This document shows positions 25,859-32,877 of a DNA stretch of 45,160 bases, piece by piece. A model generated the notes under the pieces. It was not told where the DNA came from and searched no databases. It was given only the letters and a program-made list of their open reading frames with translations. The translations under genes were made by a program, and so were the position numbers. The stretch lies in the IMG/VR virus record IMGVR_UViG_3300013138_000011, positions 1 to 45,160 of that record. The stretch is one strand, 5' to 3'. Positions within the stretch are counted from its first letter, which is position 1. Each line of letters begins with the position of its first letter. The DNA comes from a virus.

Positions 25859-26176
25859 TCAATCATCATTTTGACAATTCCACCATAATTTGCGGTTACC
25901 ATTTACTTCAACTGCACCCCAATTTGATGGTGTGTTTACATTTCCAAAAGTCTTTTCAATGAACGCATCCACTTCTTCTTTTGTCACACTTGGATGAGTA
26001 TGTATGTAAACTCCTTTATGCGGTTTTAGAACTTCAATGCGTGGCATTCCTTTGAAATTCTTATAACAGTCTAAACATTGTGTTTTCCAATGTTCGTCAT
26101 CTTTACAATAAAACTCTTGATGGCATGTTTTACAAACAAGCTTCATTATATCTATCTTAGAATCCTCTAAAATCAC
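25859..26176 (-). CDS. Zinc-ribbon protein
   Basis: 105 residues if the GTG at 26176 is used (GTGA overlap with the upstream gene), or 95 if it starts at the ATG at 26146, just before MKLVCKTCHQEF. Cys pairs C-K-T-C and C-L-D-C form a zinc finger in the first half. The second half (PHKGVYIHTHPSVTKEEVDAFI) includes a His-x-His. No family known. I lean to the GTG because of the overlap, but the zinc domain favours the ATG. Confidence 0.65.
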   Translation of the reverse strand: MILEDSKIDIMKLVCKTCHQEFYCKDDEHWKTQCLDCYKNFKGMPRIEVLKPHKGVYIHTHPSVTKEEVDAFIEKTFGNVNTPSNWGAVEVNGNRKLWWNCQNDD

Positions 26177-26601
26177 TCTTGGCCCACAATTTGGTGAGCA
26201 TTTTTAAATATCCCCCCACCTAAATTCCAAAGCATATCTATTTTGTAGGCATCACAAAACGTTTTCTCAGGAACGTTTTGTGGAGTTGTTTGCCCCCCAT
26301 TTCCAAACGCTAAATAACATTCAGGATATAAATTTTTTATTCTAAAAATCAAGTCCATTGCTGTACCATCTGTATCGTCAAAATTCATAATTTGATCAAC
26401 ATATTTAATAGCTCCCAGAATTTCAGCACGCTCAGCGTAACTCATATTGACTTGTCCTTTCTTTTTGACAAGCCATTTGTCTGAATTTAATCCAACTATC
26501 ACTTTGTAACCCATACTTTTAGCCGCCTTAAAAAGGCGTATGTGTCCTTTGTGAATGGGGTCAAACCCCCCTGAAACAATTACAATGTCATATTTTTTCA
26601 T
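26173..26601 (-). CDS. Cytidylyltransferase-like nucleotidyltransferase
   Basis: 142 residues. The adenylyl/cytidylyltransferase motifs are present: SGGFDPIHKGHI (the HxGH motif is H-K-G-H), then VGLNSD near 40-45, then an RAEILGAIKYVD helix. It resembles RfaE C-terminal domains and glycerol-3-phosphate cytidylyltransferases that activate sugars or alcohols with CTP or ATP. It could supply an activated sugar for the nearby glycosyl enzymes; substrate not determinable. Confidence 0.8.
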   Translation of the reverse strand: MKKYDIVIVSGGFDPIHKGHIRLFKAAKSMGYKVIVGLNSDKWLVKKKGQVNMSYAERAEILGAIKYVDQIMNFDDTDGTAMDLIFRIKNLYPECYLAFGNGGQTTPQNVPEKTFCDAYKIDMLWNLGGGIFKNAHQIVGQE

Positions 26602-26879
26602 AGTGTTAAATTTGATCCTTTCATTAAGATGTTAGTTAAATATTTTTGAAATGATAATTTATCTTTTTGTTGTTTAAATTTTTGTATGTAATCCAACTTC
26701 TTTTCATCAGAAACAATTGTATCTTCTAAATTTAATATTTCAACAGCCTTTTCATTTAATTCTTGCAATGTACACTTATGATATTCAGGGGTTAAAAGAA
26801 TTGATAGTCTTTTAGTTGCACTACGTGCTTGAAGAAAAAGATCAGGATATTTAGGAATATTTTTCTTAAGTGGTATCAT
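26598..26879 (-). CDS. Hypothetical helical protein (93 aa)
   Basis: 93 residues, mostly helical and charged: PDLFLQARSATKRLSILL, then NEKAVEILNLEDTIVSDEKK. No motif recognised. It overlaps genes on both sides by 4 bp (ATGA), so it is part of a tight operon with the nucleotidyltransferase and the putative endonuclease-like protein. Confidence 0.65.
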   Translation of the reverse strand: MIPLKKNIPKYPDLFLQARSATKRLSILLTPEYHKCTLQELNEKAVEILNLEDTIVSDEKKLDYIQKFKQQKDKLSFQKYLTNILMKGSNLTL

Positions 26880-27319
26880 AAGGAATCAAAAAAATCATCA
26901 ATAGTCATTACTTCTAATATACCTTGGTGCTGTGCTGAAATAATTTGTGGATATTGAATACCATTGTCTCCAGATAATTTCATACCTTGATTATAATTAA
27001 ATTTTAATTGTTTTAATTTAGAAGCATTAATAACAATTCCATTCAAAAAGTTTTCATTTGAACTTTCATATAGAATAAAGTATTCTCCGATAAAACTTTC
27101 AAGAGATCTTTGCGAAATACCCCCTCCCTTAACATCAACGCGTATAATTAAATCCTTAGGAAAAATTATATAATCTCCATGTCGTAAATCAAAATCACTA
27201 CTCCATTTGTATGCATTTTTAGTACTTAAATAGATAATGTTTTTTGATCGACACTTAGACTCAAATTTTTCGCAATTGTTGTCACCTATATTATTTCTTT
27301 CTTGAAATGATAAACTCAT
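26876..27319 (-). CDS. Possible PD-(D/E)XK nuclease-like protein
   Basis: 147 residues. An N-terminal helix (NNCEKFESKCRSKNI), a strand with a GDY acidic core (FDLRHGDYIIF), then D-V-K in LIIRVDVKGGG are arranged like a PD-(D/E)XK nuclease: acidic residue, then D-x-K. The order and spacing fit loosely, but no flanking domain supports it. Alternatives are an unrelated alpha/beta protein. It shares the operon with the dCMP hydroxymethylase-like gene. Confidence 0.5.
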   Translation of the reverse strand: MSLSFQERNNIGDNNCEKFESKCRSKNIIYLSTKNAYKWSSDFDLRHGDYIIFPKDLIIRVDVKGGGISQRSLESFIGEYFILYESSNENFLNGIVINASKLKQLKFNYNQGMKLSGDNGIQYPQIISAQHQGILEVMTIDDFFDSL

Positions 27320-28197
27320 TATCTTAGTTTTTCAAAACACCAATTTAAAAGATCATTATCAGTATTGACATTATAATCAGGCATCATTCCAGTTCTTATC
27401 TGACTAAATATAGAAACATACTTATCTTTGATAGTACCATCTTCATTTATAATAGTTTCATTTAAAAGAGGAATTGATTCATTTTCAAATGGTTCATCTA
27501 TCATCTTTGAAACTAATTCATAATGTCTTTCATACAAATGCATCGAGTGACTTATATGCGTATAAGAACCCATTTCAAGCTCAGGATAATATTTCTTCAT
27601 ATCTAAAAATACATGATAGTGAAGAATGCTAAAGAAAGCCCAGTCAGTCATAAAACCATAAATGACGTCATTGCTTCTCATTGTAATAGTCATATAAAGT
27701 TTATTATTTCGAATATGAAATAACGCTTGAAGTGTACAAACTTGGTCTTTATTTCCAAACCATTGATGTTTTGGTTTATTGAAATGCATGAAAGCTTGGC
27801 GACTATCCTTATCCTTCTTAAGGGATTCAATCACCCATTGATATTGGGTGATACTATGTTCATTCTTATCTTCAAACAATAGATTCCCATATGCGCTGTT
27901 TATAGTGCCATCAGGGTTATGTATGCCTTTCCAGAGTGAAGCATAATTCTCAATATATGCTGGATTATTTGTTCCAGAAAAATACCACAATAGTTCAGCA
28001 GCAATATATTTTGTTGGAGAACCTCTATGTTTATTAGTATAAAGATTGATCATTGGTTTATCAATTTCTAATGAGCAATCTCTTATTTCACGAACTTCCA
28101 TTCCTCTTGGAGATGTGATAAAATCGGGAAATGTCCAAAGATCTCTTAATACTTGTCGAAAAGCATCAGAGATATGTGTTGTTTGATAAAGTTTCAT
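27319..28197 (-). CDS. Thymidylate synthase-family enzyme, dCMP hydroxymethylase-like
   Basis: 292 residues, full length. The family core is intact: catalytic Cys164 (VCTLQALFHIRNNK), then MRSNDVIYGFMTDWAF at 183-198 and SMHLYERHYELV later. At the position of the Asn that binds dUMP in thymidylate synthase (E. coli Asn177), this protein has Asp (Asp195), as in T4 dCMP hydroxymethylase (Asp179); the MRSNDV-x(2)-GF-x(2)-D block also matches T4 gp42. It would convert dCMP to 5-hydroxymethyl-dCMP with methylene-tetrahydrofolate. A thymidylate synthase role cannot be excluded. Confidence 0.85.
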   Translation of the reverse strand: MKLYQTTHISDAFRQVLRDLWTFPDFITSPRGMEVREIRDCSLEIDKPMINLYTNKHRGSPTKYIAAELLWYFSGTNNPAYIENYASLWKGIHNPDGTINSAYGNLLFEDKNEHSITQYQWVIESLKKDKDSRQAFMHFNKPKHQWFGNKDQVCTLQALFHIRNNKLYMTITMRSNDVIYGFMTDWAFFSILHYHVFLDMKKYYPELEMGSYTHISHSMHLYERHYELVSKMIDEPFENESIPLLNETIINEDGTIKDKYVSIFSQIRTGMMPDYNVNTDNDLLNWCFEKLR

Positions 28198-28457
28198 AAT
28201 ACATCATATGTTTGTTCAAAAATATCTTTCTTACAGGGGTAATACTCTCCTTTAATACCGCGAATTATAACATCAATTTCTGCAGCTATTGCATATGATG
28301 TTCCTTCTAATGTTTTCACAGATAAGGTTCCCATAGATTCATTAACAAAATGATCATCAAAATTATCTCCAAAAGATGCAACCCAATCTCGAACAGGTTG
28401 TTTAAAACCATCATAGTAAATAAAATCGATAATTACCGGTTTCTTTTGTGCTTTCAT
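28194..28457 (-). CDS. Small conserved phage protein (PGDYG-like)
   Basis: 87 residues. The start MKAQKKPVIIDFIYYDG and the end IIRGIKGEYYPCKKDIFEQTY match a short protein common in phages and related to the PGDYG family; the role is unknown. It overlaps both neighbours by 4 bp and lies between the dCMP hydroxymethylase-like and GDP-fucose synthase genes. Confidence 0.75.
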   Translation of the reverse strand: MKAQKKPVIIDFIYYDGFKQPVRDWVASFGDNFDDHFVNESMGTLSVKTLEGTSYAIAAEIDVIIRGIKGEYYPCKKDIFEQTYDVL

Positions 28458-29398
28458 TTTCTTATTTTTTCATAATTTTCAACAAACCATTTATATGTTT
28501 CTTTAATTCCTTTTTCGAGATCAATCTGTGGTTCCCAACCTAATTTTTTTATTTTAGAACTATCCATAAGTTTTTGCATAGTTCCATTTGGGTAAGATTT
28601 ATTCCAAACAACTTCTCCTTTATATCCTACAATGTCCTTGATCATTTTTACAAGAAAACTAATTGGAACATCATAACCAGCTCCAACGTTGATATGTCCT
28701 GGTTCATTATAGTTATGCATTAGAAATATCAAGGCTTCGGCCAAATCATCTACATACAGGAATTCTCTTTTTGGAGTTCCATCACCCCATACTTCAACTT
28801 GAGGAATTCCATTTAGTTTTGCGTCATGAAATTTTCGAATTAAAGCTGGCAAAACATGTGAATTCATTAGAGAAAAATTGTCACCAACTCCATATAAATT
28901 ACAAGGCATCGCAGAAATAAAATTACAACCCCATTGTCTACGATAAGATTTGCACATTTCTATTCCAGCAATCTTAGCTGTCGCATATCCACTATTAGTA
29001 ATCTCTAGTGGAGCAGTCATAAGATATTCTTCTTTAATTGGTTGTGGGCATTCTTTAGGATAAATGCAAGATGATCCTAAAAATAAAAGTTTTTTAGTAC
29101 CATATTTTCTTGCAGATTCTATCACATTTGATTGAATCATAATATTTTGATAGAAGAATTCTCCTGATTGTGTATTATTTGCATGAATACCACCTACCTT
29201 TGCAGCCGCCATAAAAACATATGAAGGCTTGTAAAGCCTAAACATTGTTTCGGTTACATTTTTATCAGTTAGATCTAATTCGTCATGAGAAAAGGTCATA
29301 ATATTTTTATGACCATTATCCTTCAATTTTCGAATAATAGCAGATCCAACTAAACCATTATGGCCGGCAACATAGATCTTACTTGTTTTCCTCATCAA
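28454..29398 (-). CDS. fcl: GDP-L-fucose synthase
   Basis: 314 residues, normal for the Fcl/WcaG family. The NAD(P)-binding loop is GHNGLVG at 12-18, the start of the active-site region is SSCIYPKE near 109-116, and the catalytic Y-x-x-x-K is Tyr138/Lys142 (SGYATAK). VGGIHANN and MPCNLYG are further family signatures. It converts GDP-4-keto-6-deoxymannose to GDP-L-fucose in the cytoplasm. No GDP-mannose 4,6-dehydratase is seen in the window; the phage may carry one elsewhere or use the host's. It links to the GT10 fucosyltransferase at 44203. Confidence 0.9.
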   Translation of the reverse strand: MMRKTSKIYVAGHNGLVGSAIIRKLKDNGHKNIMTFSHDELDLTDKNVTETMFRLYKPSYVFMAAAKVGGIHANNTQSGEFFYQNIMIQSNVIESARKYGTKKLLFLGSSCIYPKECPQPIKEEYLMTAPLEITNSGYATAKIAGIEMCKSYRRQWGCNFISAMPCNLYGVGDNFSLMNSHVLPALIRKFHDAKLNGIPQVEVWGDGTPKREFLYVDDLAEALIFLMHNYNEPGHINVGAGYDVPISFLVKMIKDIVGYKGEVVWNKSYPNGTMQKLMDSSKIKKLGWEPQIDLEKGIKETYKWFVENYEKIRK

Positions 29399-29633
29399 TT
29401 GTTTGCTTTATTTTGTTGAATGTGTCAATACCACTAAATCCAGCAATTATTGATACAACTTTTTCCCATTTAATATGTGAATCACTTTCCAAGATTGGAT
29501 CGTCATCTACAATAAATCCCATTTTAAATTTATTGTCATTTAACAAAATCATAAAAGAATCATCTTTTCTTAAAGGATCAAAAAATAAATTAACATTATC
29601 TATCTTTCCTAAACTTTGAATTTTTGTTTCCAT
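29379..29633 (-). CDS. Hypothetical protein (84 aa)
   Basis: 84 residues, acidic, with strands KIDNVNLFFDPLRKDDSFMI and FKMGFIVDDDPILES and a C-terminal helix KIKQTIDEENK. No family recognised. It overlaps the GDP-fucose synthase start by 20 bp. Its ATG lies 11 bp downstream of the stop of a probably frameshifted small gene. Confidence 0.6.
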   Translation of the reverse strand: METKIQSLGKIDNVNLFFDPLRKDDSFMILLNDNKFKMGFIVDDDPILESDSHIKWEKVVSIIAGFSGIDTFNKIKQTIDEENK

Positions 29634-29644
29634 TTCTTATACTT

Positions 29645-29825
29645 TTAATTCGTGTTCAACCATTTAATAAGATCTTTAAATTTAGTTTTAGGCCACCAAT
29701 TGTTGTTGAAAAAATGGATTTTTCAGTGGGTGGGGCTTATCAGTTATTTTTTGTTTATCTGATGTAAATACTATCCAATCATTACCTTCTTCTCCTGTTA
29801 TTCCCGTTATAAGAGCTTTCTTCAT
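29645..29825 (-). pseudogene. Small gene broken by a frameshift at a T6 tract
   Basis: From ATG at 29825 the frame gives MKKALITGITGEEGNDWIVF onward for 45 codons, stopping at 29688. In another frame the downstream sequence continues sensibly (NNNWWPKTKFKDLIKWLNTN, stop at 29645). Changing one base in the T6 tract joins them into about 58 residues. The TAATG overlap with the gene upstream and the 11 bp gap to the next gene fit normal packing. This may be an assembly indel or real decay. The start resembles NAD-binding proteins but is too short. Confidence 0.5.
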
Positions 29826-30023
29826 TAATTTAATTTTGGAAGATATGTTGATTCAGGAGCTGGCACATTTATAACTACCCCATTGTATCATGATTATAAA
29901 TCCAAATAACCCTATTTGCAAATATTTTCGATGATCAAAAGGAAACATTATTTCATAACGATACCATAGTCCGTTATCAAAATGTCTTTTTACTTTTCTA
30001 TTATTTAATATCGATATTTTCAT
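29825..30023 (-). pseudogene. Small gene broken by two homopolymer frameshifts
   Basis: ATG at 30023 opens a frame reading MKISILNNRKVKRHFDNGLW and then YRYEIMFPFDHRKYLQ before diverging. Adding one A in CAAATAGGG and one G in ATGGGGTAG would continue it through RVIWIYNHDTMG and VVINVPAPESTYLPKLN to a TAA that overlaps the next ATG by one base (TAATG). Uncorrected, the first frame ends at 29853 (56 codons). About 66 residues if restored. The start overlaps the kinase gene's end by 23 bp and is less sure. Confidence 0.45.
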
Positions 30024-30615
30024 CTTTCAAAAAATCTAAAACATCATTTAAAATCTCTTCTTTTCCTCTAAAAGAACCATTCTTATCTACTTTGATTCGT
30101 ATTCTTTTATCAATAGATGAATTATGATATGCTTCGTCGAATAAGTTTAATTCTCTGGTTTTTTGATCCATACTCTTTGAAAAAGAATGACCATCTTCTT
30201 TACTATAAAAGAATTCGGGGTCTGCTGTCAATAATATTAGATAAACTTTTAAATCATCATACATTAAGAATCTTTCTTCAAAATTTTTTAACATATTTTG
30301 AATTCGATCCGGATCCATTCCTCTAAACATTTGGCCATAAACCCATTCACCTAAATGCGCACGATTCCATATGACAATATTTTCATAATAGTTATACTCA
30401 TCTCCTTCCATTTGTAAAAGATTTTCAACTAAATATCCTTCGCGATCAAAACATTCAGCTTGAAATGATAGCGGGTCTACACCTTCAGGAAAAACTTTTG
30501 GTGGTTTTCCAAAATGCCTAATCACGACATTATCATAGTTGAAATGTTCTGCTAATTTACCAATGAGTGTAGATTTTCCTAATCTATCTCCTCCTTCAAT
30601 TATTATTAGTTTCAT
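30001..30615 (-). CDS. Deoxynucleoside monophosphate kinase-like P-loop protein
   Basis: 204 residues from the ATG at 30615, which is just before the P-loop and 23 bp clear of the upstream gene; a longer frame would run into that gene. Walker A is G-G-D-R-L-G-K-S-T at residues 8-16. The EFVIWNRAHLGEW region carries the base-binding segment and a lid-like segment with several Arg follows. It resembles phage thymidylate/dNMP kinases. With the dCMP hydroxymethylase-like enzyme it could phosphorylate hydroxymethyl-dCMP, as T4 gp1 does; the substrate is inferred. Confidence 0.75.
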   Translation of the reverse strand: MKLIIIEGGDRLGKSTLIGKLAEHFNYDNVVIRHFGKPPKVFPEGVDPLSFQAECFDREGYLVENLLQMEGDEYNYYENIVIWNRAHLGEWVYGQMFRGMDPDRIQNMLKNFEERFLMYDDLKVYLILLTADPEFFYSKEDGHSFSKSMDQKTRELNLFDEAYHNSSIDKRIRIKVDKNGSFRGKEEILNDVLDFLKDENIDIK

Positions 30616-30637
30616 GATATTTGTATATTTGAATTTG

Positions 30638-31447
30638 TTATAAGTTTTCTGGTAATTGGAATCCATAATCCATTGCACAAGTACCGAATTTATTTTTTGC
30701 GTATGGATCTAATCCCATTTCTAAAAACAACTCGGCAATTTTCATATTTCCAAATTTTATGGACTGTAATAGAAGATTGTTTTCTTCATTATCGACAATA
30801 TTAATATTAGCTCTTTTTTCTATTAATAGTTTAACATTTTCTATGCGATTGTTTGCAATGCTCGCAGTTAGTGGGGTTAATGGAAACATTGTGTCGTTAT
30901 ATTCATAATTAACATCAGCCCCATATTCAATTAAAAGTTTAGTTATTTCTAAGTAACCACTTATACAAGATTGAATAAGAGGTGATAGTTTGCCAATATT
31001 TGGATCTGCACCATGTTCTAATAATAATTGAACAATACGTTTTTTTCCAAATTGAACAGCATTAAATAGAGCAGTTTCTCCTTCATTGTTTTGAAAATTT
31101 ATATCTACATTTCCATTCAATATTAAGGTAAATAATTCTCTAAAATCTATATCATCACCTTGTCTTTTTGCTAAACTAGTTAATAAGTTTTCTCCTAACG
31201 AATTAACATAATTTAAATCGATATTGTTTTTAACAAATTTTTCTAAAATACTATAATCATTGACCAGAAATATTGTATCAGAAAATTGTTTAGGATCTTT
31301 GGCTGATTTTAATATAACATCAACCATTACTTCATCATCAATATGCTTCGCTAAAAACGCCCGTTTCTCCTTATCTGGTAACTCGACTATTGACTGATAA
31401 ATTTGATCTTGAGTTTTAGGAACTAATATTCTACTAATCGACGTCAT
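30638..31447 (-). CDS. Ankyrin-repeat protein with degenerate N-terminal module
   Basis: 269 residues. The start MTSISRILVPKTQDQIYQSI is a version of the D-I-L-K-P-K-S-x-E-E-I module without the xE-S junction. Ankyrin repeats run from about residue 70 to 260, with typical units such as ALFNAVQFGKKRIVQLLLEHGADPN and LTASIANNRIENVKLLIEKRANIN. Ankyrins bind protein partners. If delivered to the host it could be an effector; that is inference. Confidence 0.85.
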   Translation of the reverse strand: MTSISRILVPKTQDQIYQSIVELPDKEKRAFLAKHIDDEVMVDVILKSAKDPKQFSDTIFLVNDYSILEKFVKNNIDLNYVNSLGENLLTSLAKRQGDDIDFRELFTLILNGNVDINFQNNEGETALFNAVQFGKKRIVQLLLEHGADPNIGKLSPLIQSCISGYLEITKLLIEYGADVNYEYNDTMFPLTPLTASIANNRIENVKLLIEKRANINIVDNEENNLLLQSIKFGNMKIAELFLEMGLDPYAKNKFGTCAMDYGFQLPENL

Positions 31448-31757
31448 CTTTTAAACGATTTAAATAAGAAGTAGCACCAGTATCCCCACTCATGTACCAC
31501 TCAAGCTCTTTTGCTCTGACAGAGCATCTTCTTAAATCTTTTATTAGGGATTTTATTTCTTCAAGTATAATTGCTCTTTCCTCAGGAGTCGCATCTTCTA
31601 AACGATCATATTCTTTATCAGGTCGTTTTCCGTAAAAATCCATTTCTGCTGACCAGTCTTCACCAGTAAATTTTCCATCATTAATAAAATCTCCTTCAAT
31701 GTAATCAGCCAATTCATCTAATCGATGGTATAGGTAATCATAATGCCCGCCACTCAT
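31434..31757 (-). CDS. Conserved small phage protein (MSGGHYDY-type)
   Basis: About 107 residues from ATG at 31757; a longer frame would start in non-coding DNA through the terminator hairpin. The start MSGGHYDYLYHRLDELADYI matches a widely distributed phage protein family of unknown function. The stop overlaps the ankyrin gene start by 14 bp. It lies directly downstream of a strong hairpin, so it probably begins a new transcript. Confidence 0.7.
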   Translation of the reverse strand: MSGGHYDYLYHRLDELADYIEGDFINDGKFTGEDWSAEMDFYGKRPDKEYDRLEDATPEERAIILEEIKSLIKDLRRCSVRAKELEWYMSGDTGATSYLNRLKDDVD

Positions 31758-31781
31758 AATATATTGTTTTAGATTATATAA

Positions 31782-31812
31782 GTAAAAAGGCCAAGAGTTT
31801 TTCTTGGCCTTA
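31782..31812. terminator. Bidirectional-looking terminator hairpin
   Basis: Perfect 10-bp stem AAGGCCAAGA / TCTTGGCCTT with a five-base loop (plus-strand reading GTTTT). T-runs follow on both sides: on the minus strand CTTTTTAC, on the plus strand AACTTTTTT. It follows the minus-strand gene ending at 31819. Confidence 0.8.
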
Positions 31813-31818
31813 ACTTTT

Positions 31819-32097
31819 TTAGCGTACAAAATGCGGTTGAGTACTATCAACTTCCCATTTTAATTCCCTCCATCCAGCTGGAATGTAATGAGAAATTCCT
31901 TGACCATCCCATACTTTATGACCACCAGATGAATAATTTACATTTAAAGCAACTGGATGTTCAATTCGAACGGTGTAATCAGGAAAAATGTATTCACGAT
32001 ATTTTTCAGAGGAAATATCCTCAAATCGATACGGAGTAGCATTTCGAAAATCCTTGAAGCCTAGTTTTTTCATAGCTTCTAATCTTTCATTTTCCAT
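31819..32097 (-). CDS. Hypothetical protein (92 aa)
   Basis: 92 residues, with an N-terminal helix (MENERLEAMKKLGFKDFRNA) and beta strands, then SSGGHKVWDGQGISHYIPAGWRELKWEV. No family recognised. It ends just before a perfect hairpin. Upstream lies a 170-bp gap containing the tRNA-like element. Confidence 0.6.
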   Translation of the reverse strand: MENERLEAMKKLGFKDFRNATPYRFEDISSEKYREYIFPDYTVRIEHPVALNVNYSSGGHKVWDGQGISHYIPAGWRELKWEVDSTQPHFVR

Positions 32098-32176
32098 AAC
32101 AAATCATTATTTTAATTCAACACAAACAAAACAATATATAAATTATATGATATTTTTTCTTCAAGTTTTAAAGATA

Positions 32177-32246
32177 TGCGCCCGGTGAGGCTTTAACCCA
32201 CTTCCAGCTTGGCCACTGCGCTTTTTTCACGTTAAGCTACAGGCGC
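32177..32246 (-). tRNA. tRNA-like element, possibly tRNA-Gly(GCC), anticodon arm defective
   Basis: On the minus strand: 7-bp acceptor GCGCCTG/CGGGCGC with one G-T pair, TA at positions 8-9, a D-arm GCTT...AAGC and a T-arm GTGGG/CTCAC with loop TTAAAGC (canonical TTCRANN is lost at the third base). Only 18 bases lie between the D-arm and T-arm, 4 to 5 short. The segment GGCCAAGCTG resembles the anticodon-loop side of tRNA-Gly, but the 5' anticodon stem does not close. It could be a degraded, unusual or mis-sequenced tRNA. No encoded CCA. Confidence 0.45.
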
Positions 32247-32269
32247 ATTCTTATAAGTTGAAAGGAGGA

Positions 32270-32506
32270 TTATTTAGTAAGTACCTTATCGTTTGCTAAT
32301 ACAGTAAATGGAATTCTATACTTATTTAAAATAAATTCCAAGTCGGCTGCTTCTTTTTGTTTGTCTATTGTAATTGTAAATGGCTTGTCTACTTGTATTG
32401 TTTTACGAAAATTTCGTTGATTATACACTGCATCTGTATAGCTAGAAATAGCTTTCAAATTGCCCGGATCATCAAAGACCCCCTCATTTACTTTTTTAGC
32501 TCTCAT
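32270..32506 (-). CDS. Small protein with leader MRAKKVNE
   Basis: 78 residues. The leader MRAKKVNE meets GVFDDPGNLKAI, matching the [VI]-N-E-[SGA] junction of the module family but lacking the LKPKS part. The mature part is a small beta-rich domain (FRKTIQVDKPFTITIDKQKE, then LNKYRIPFTVL). Its start overlaps the upstream gene by 4 bp. Candidate head-packaged protein. Confidence 0.7.
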   Translation of the reverse strand: MRAKKVNEGVFDDPGNLKAISSYTDAVYNQRNFRKTIQVDKPFTITIDKQKEAADLEFILNKYRIPFTVLANDKVLTK

Positions 32507-32877
32507 TCGGTTTCTACAGTCATTTTTATGAATTCTTTTAGGGGATCTACGTCTTTAGCCCCGTATTTTTCGATGTCACTAAGAACAGTTAGTTCTATAG
32601 AATTATCTATCTTTGTTCCATCTTCAAATGTAAACCAAACACCAACACTGTCAATTAAAACATTATCTATTTTAGTTAATAACTCATTGTATATTATTGA
32701 AGAAGATTGCAATATAAAATCATCATATTGCTCTTCGGCTACTGAATGTTCTTTGACATATTTTTCAATATCTAAAGAAGCAGAACATTTAACCATAAAA
32801 TTTGATTTACCTTCTTCTTGCGAATCGCCTTCTTTTTTCATAAGGCTCATTTTTAATTCTTTTACCTTTTTCATCAT
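32503..32877 (-). CDS. Hypothetical protein (124 aa)
   Basis: 124 residues. A lysine-rich N-terminus (MMKKVKELKMSLMKKEGDSQ) precedes an alpha/beta body with VGVWFTFEDGTKIDNSIELT. No module junction at its start. It overlaps both neighbours within a tight cluster of module genes. No family recognised. Confidence 0.6.
   Translation of the reverse strand: MMKKVKELKMSLMKKEGDSQEEGKSNFMVKCSASLDIEKYVKEHSVAEEQYDDFILQSSSIIYNELLTKIDNVLIDSVGVWFTFEDGTKIDNSIELTVLSDIEKYGAKDVDPLKEFIKMTVETE

Noticed and set aside
29645-29825. Remnant of a GDP-mannose 4,6-dehydratase (ALITGITG start)
   Set aside because: The resemblance is limited to about eight residues, the restored protein is complete at about 58 residues, and gene packing fits a small intact gene.
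32260-32270. AAAGGAGG on the plus strand that looks like a strong Shine-Dalgarno
   Set aside because: No start codon or open frame follows in that direction (an in-frame stop comes at once); it lies at the end of a minus-strand gene.
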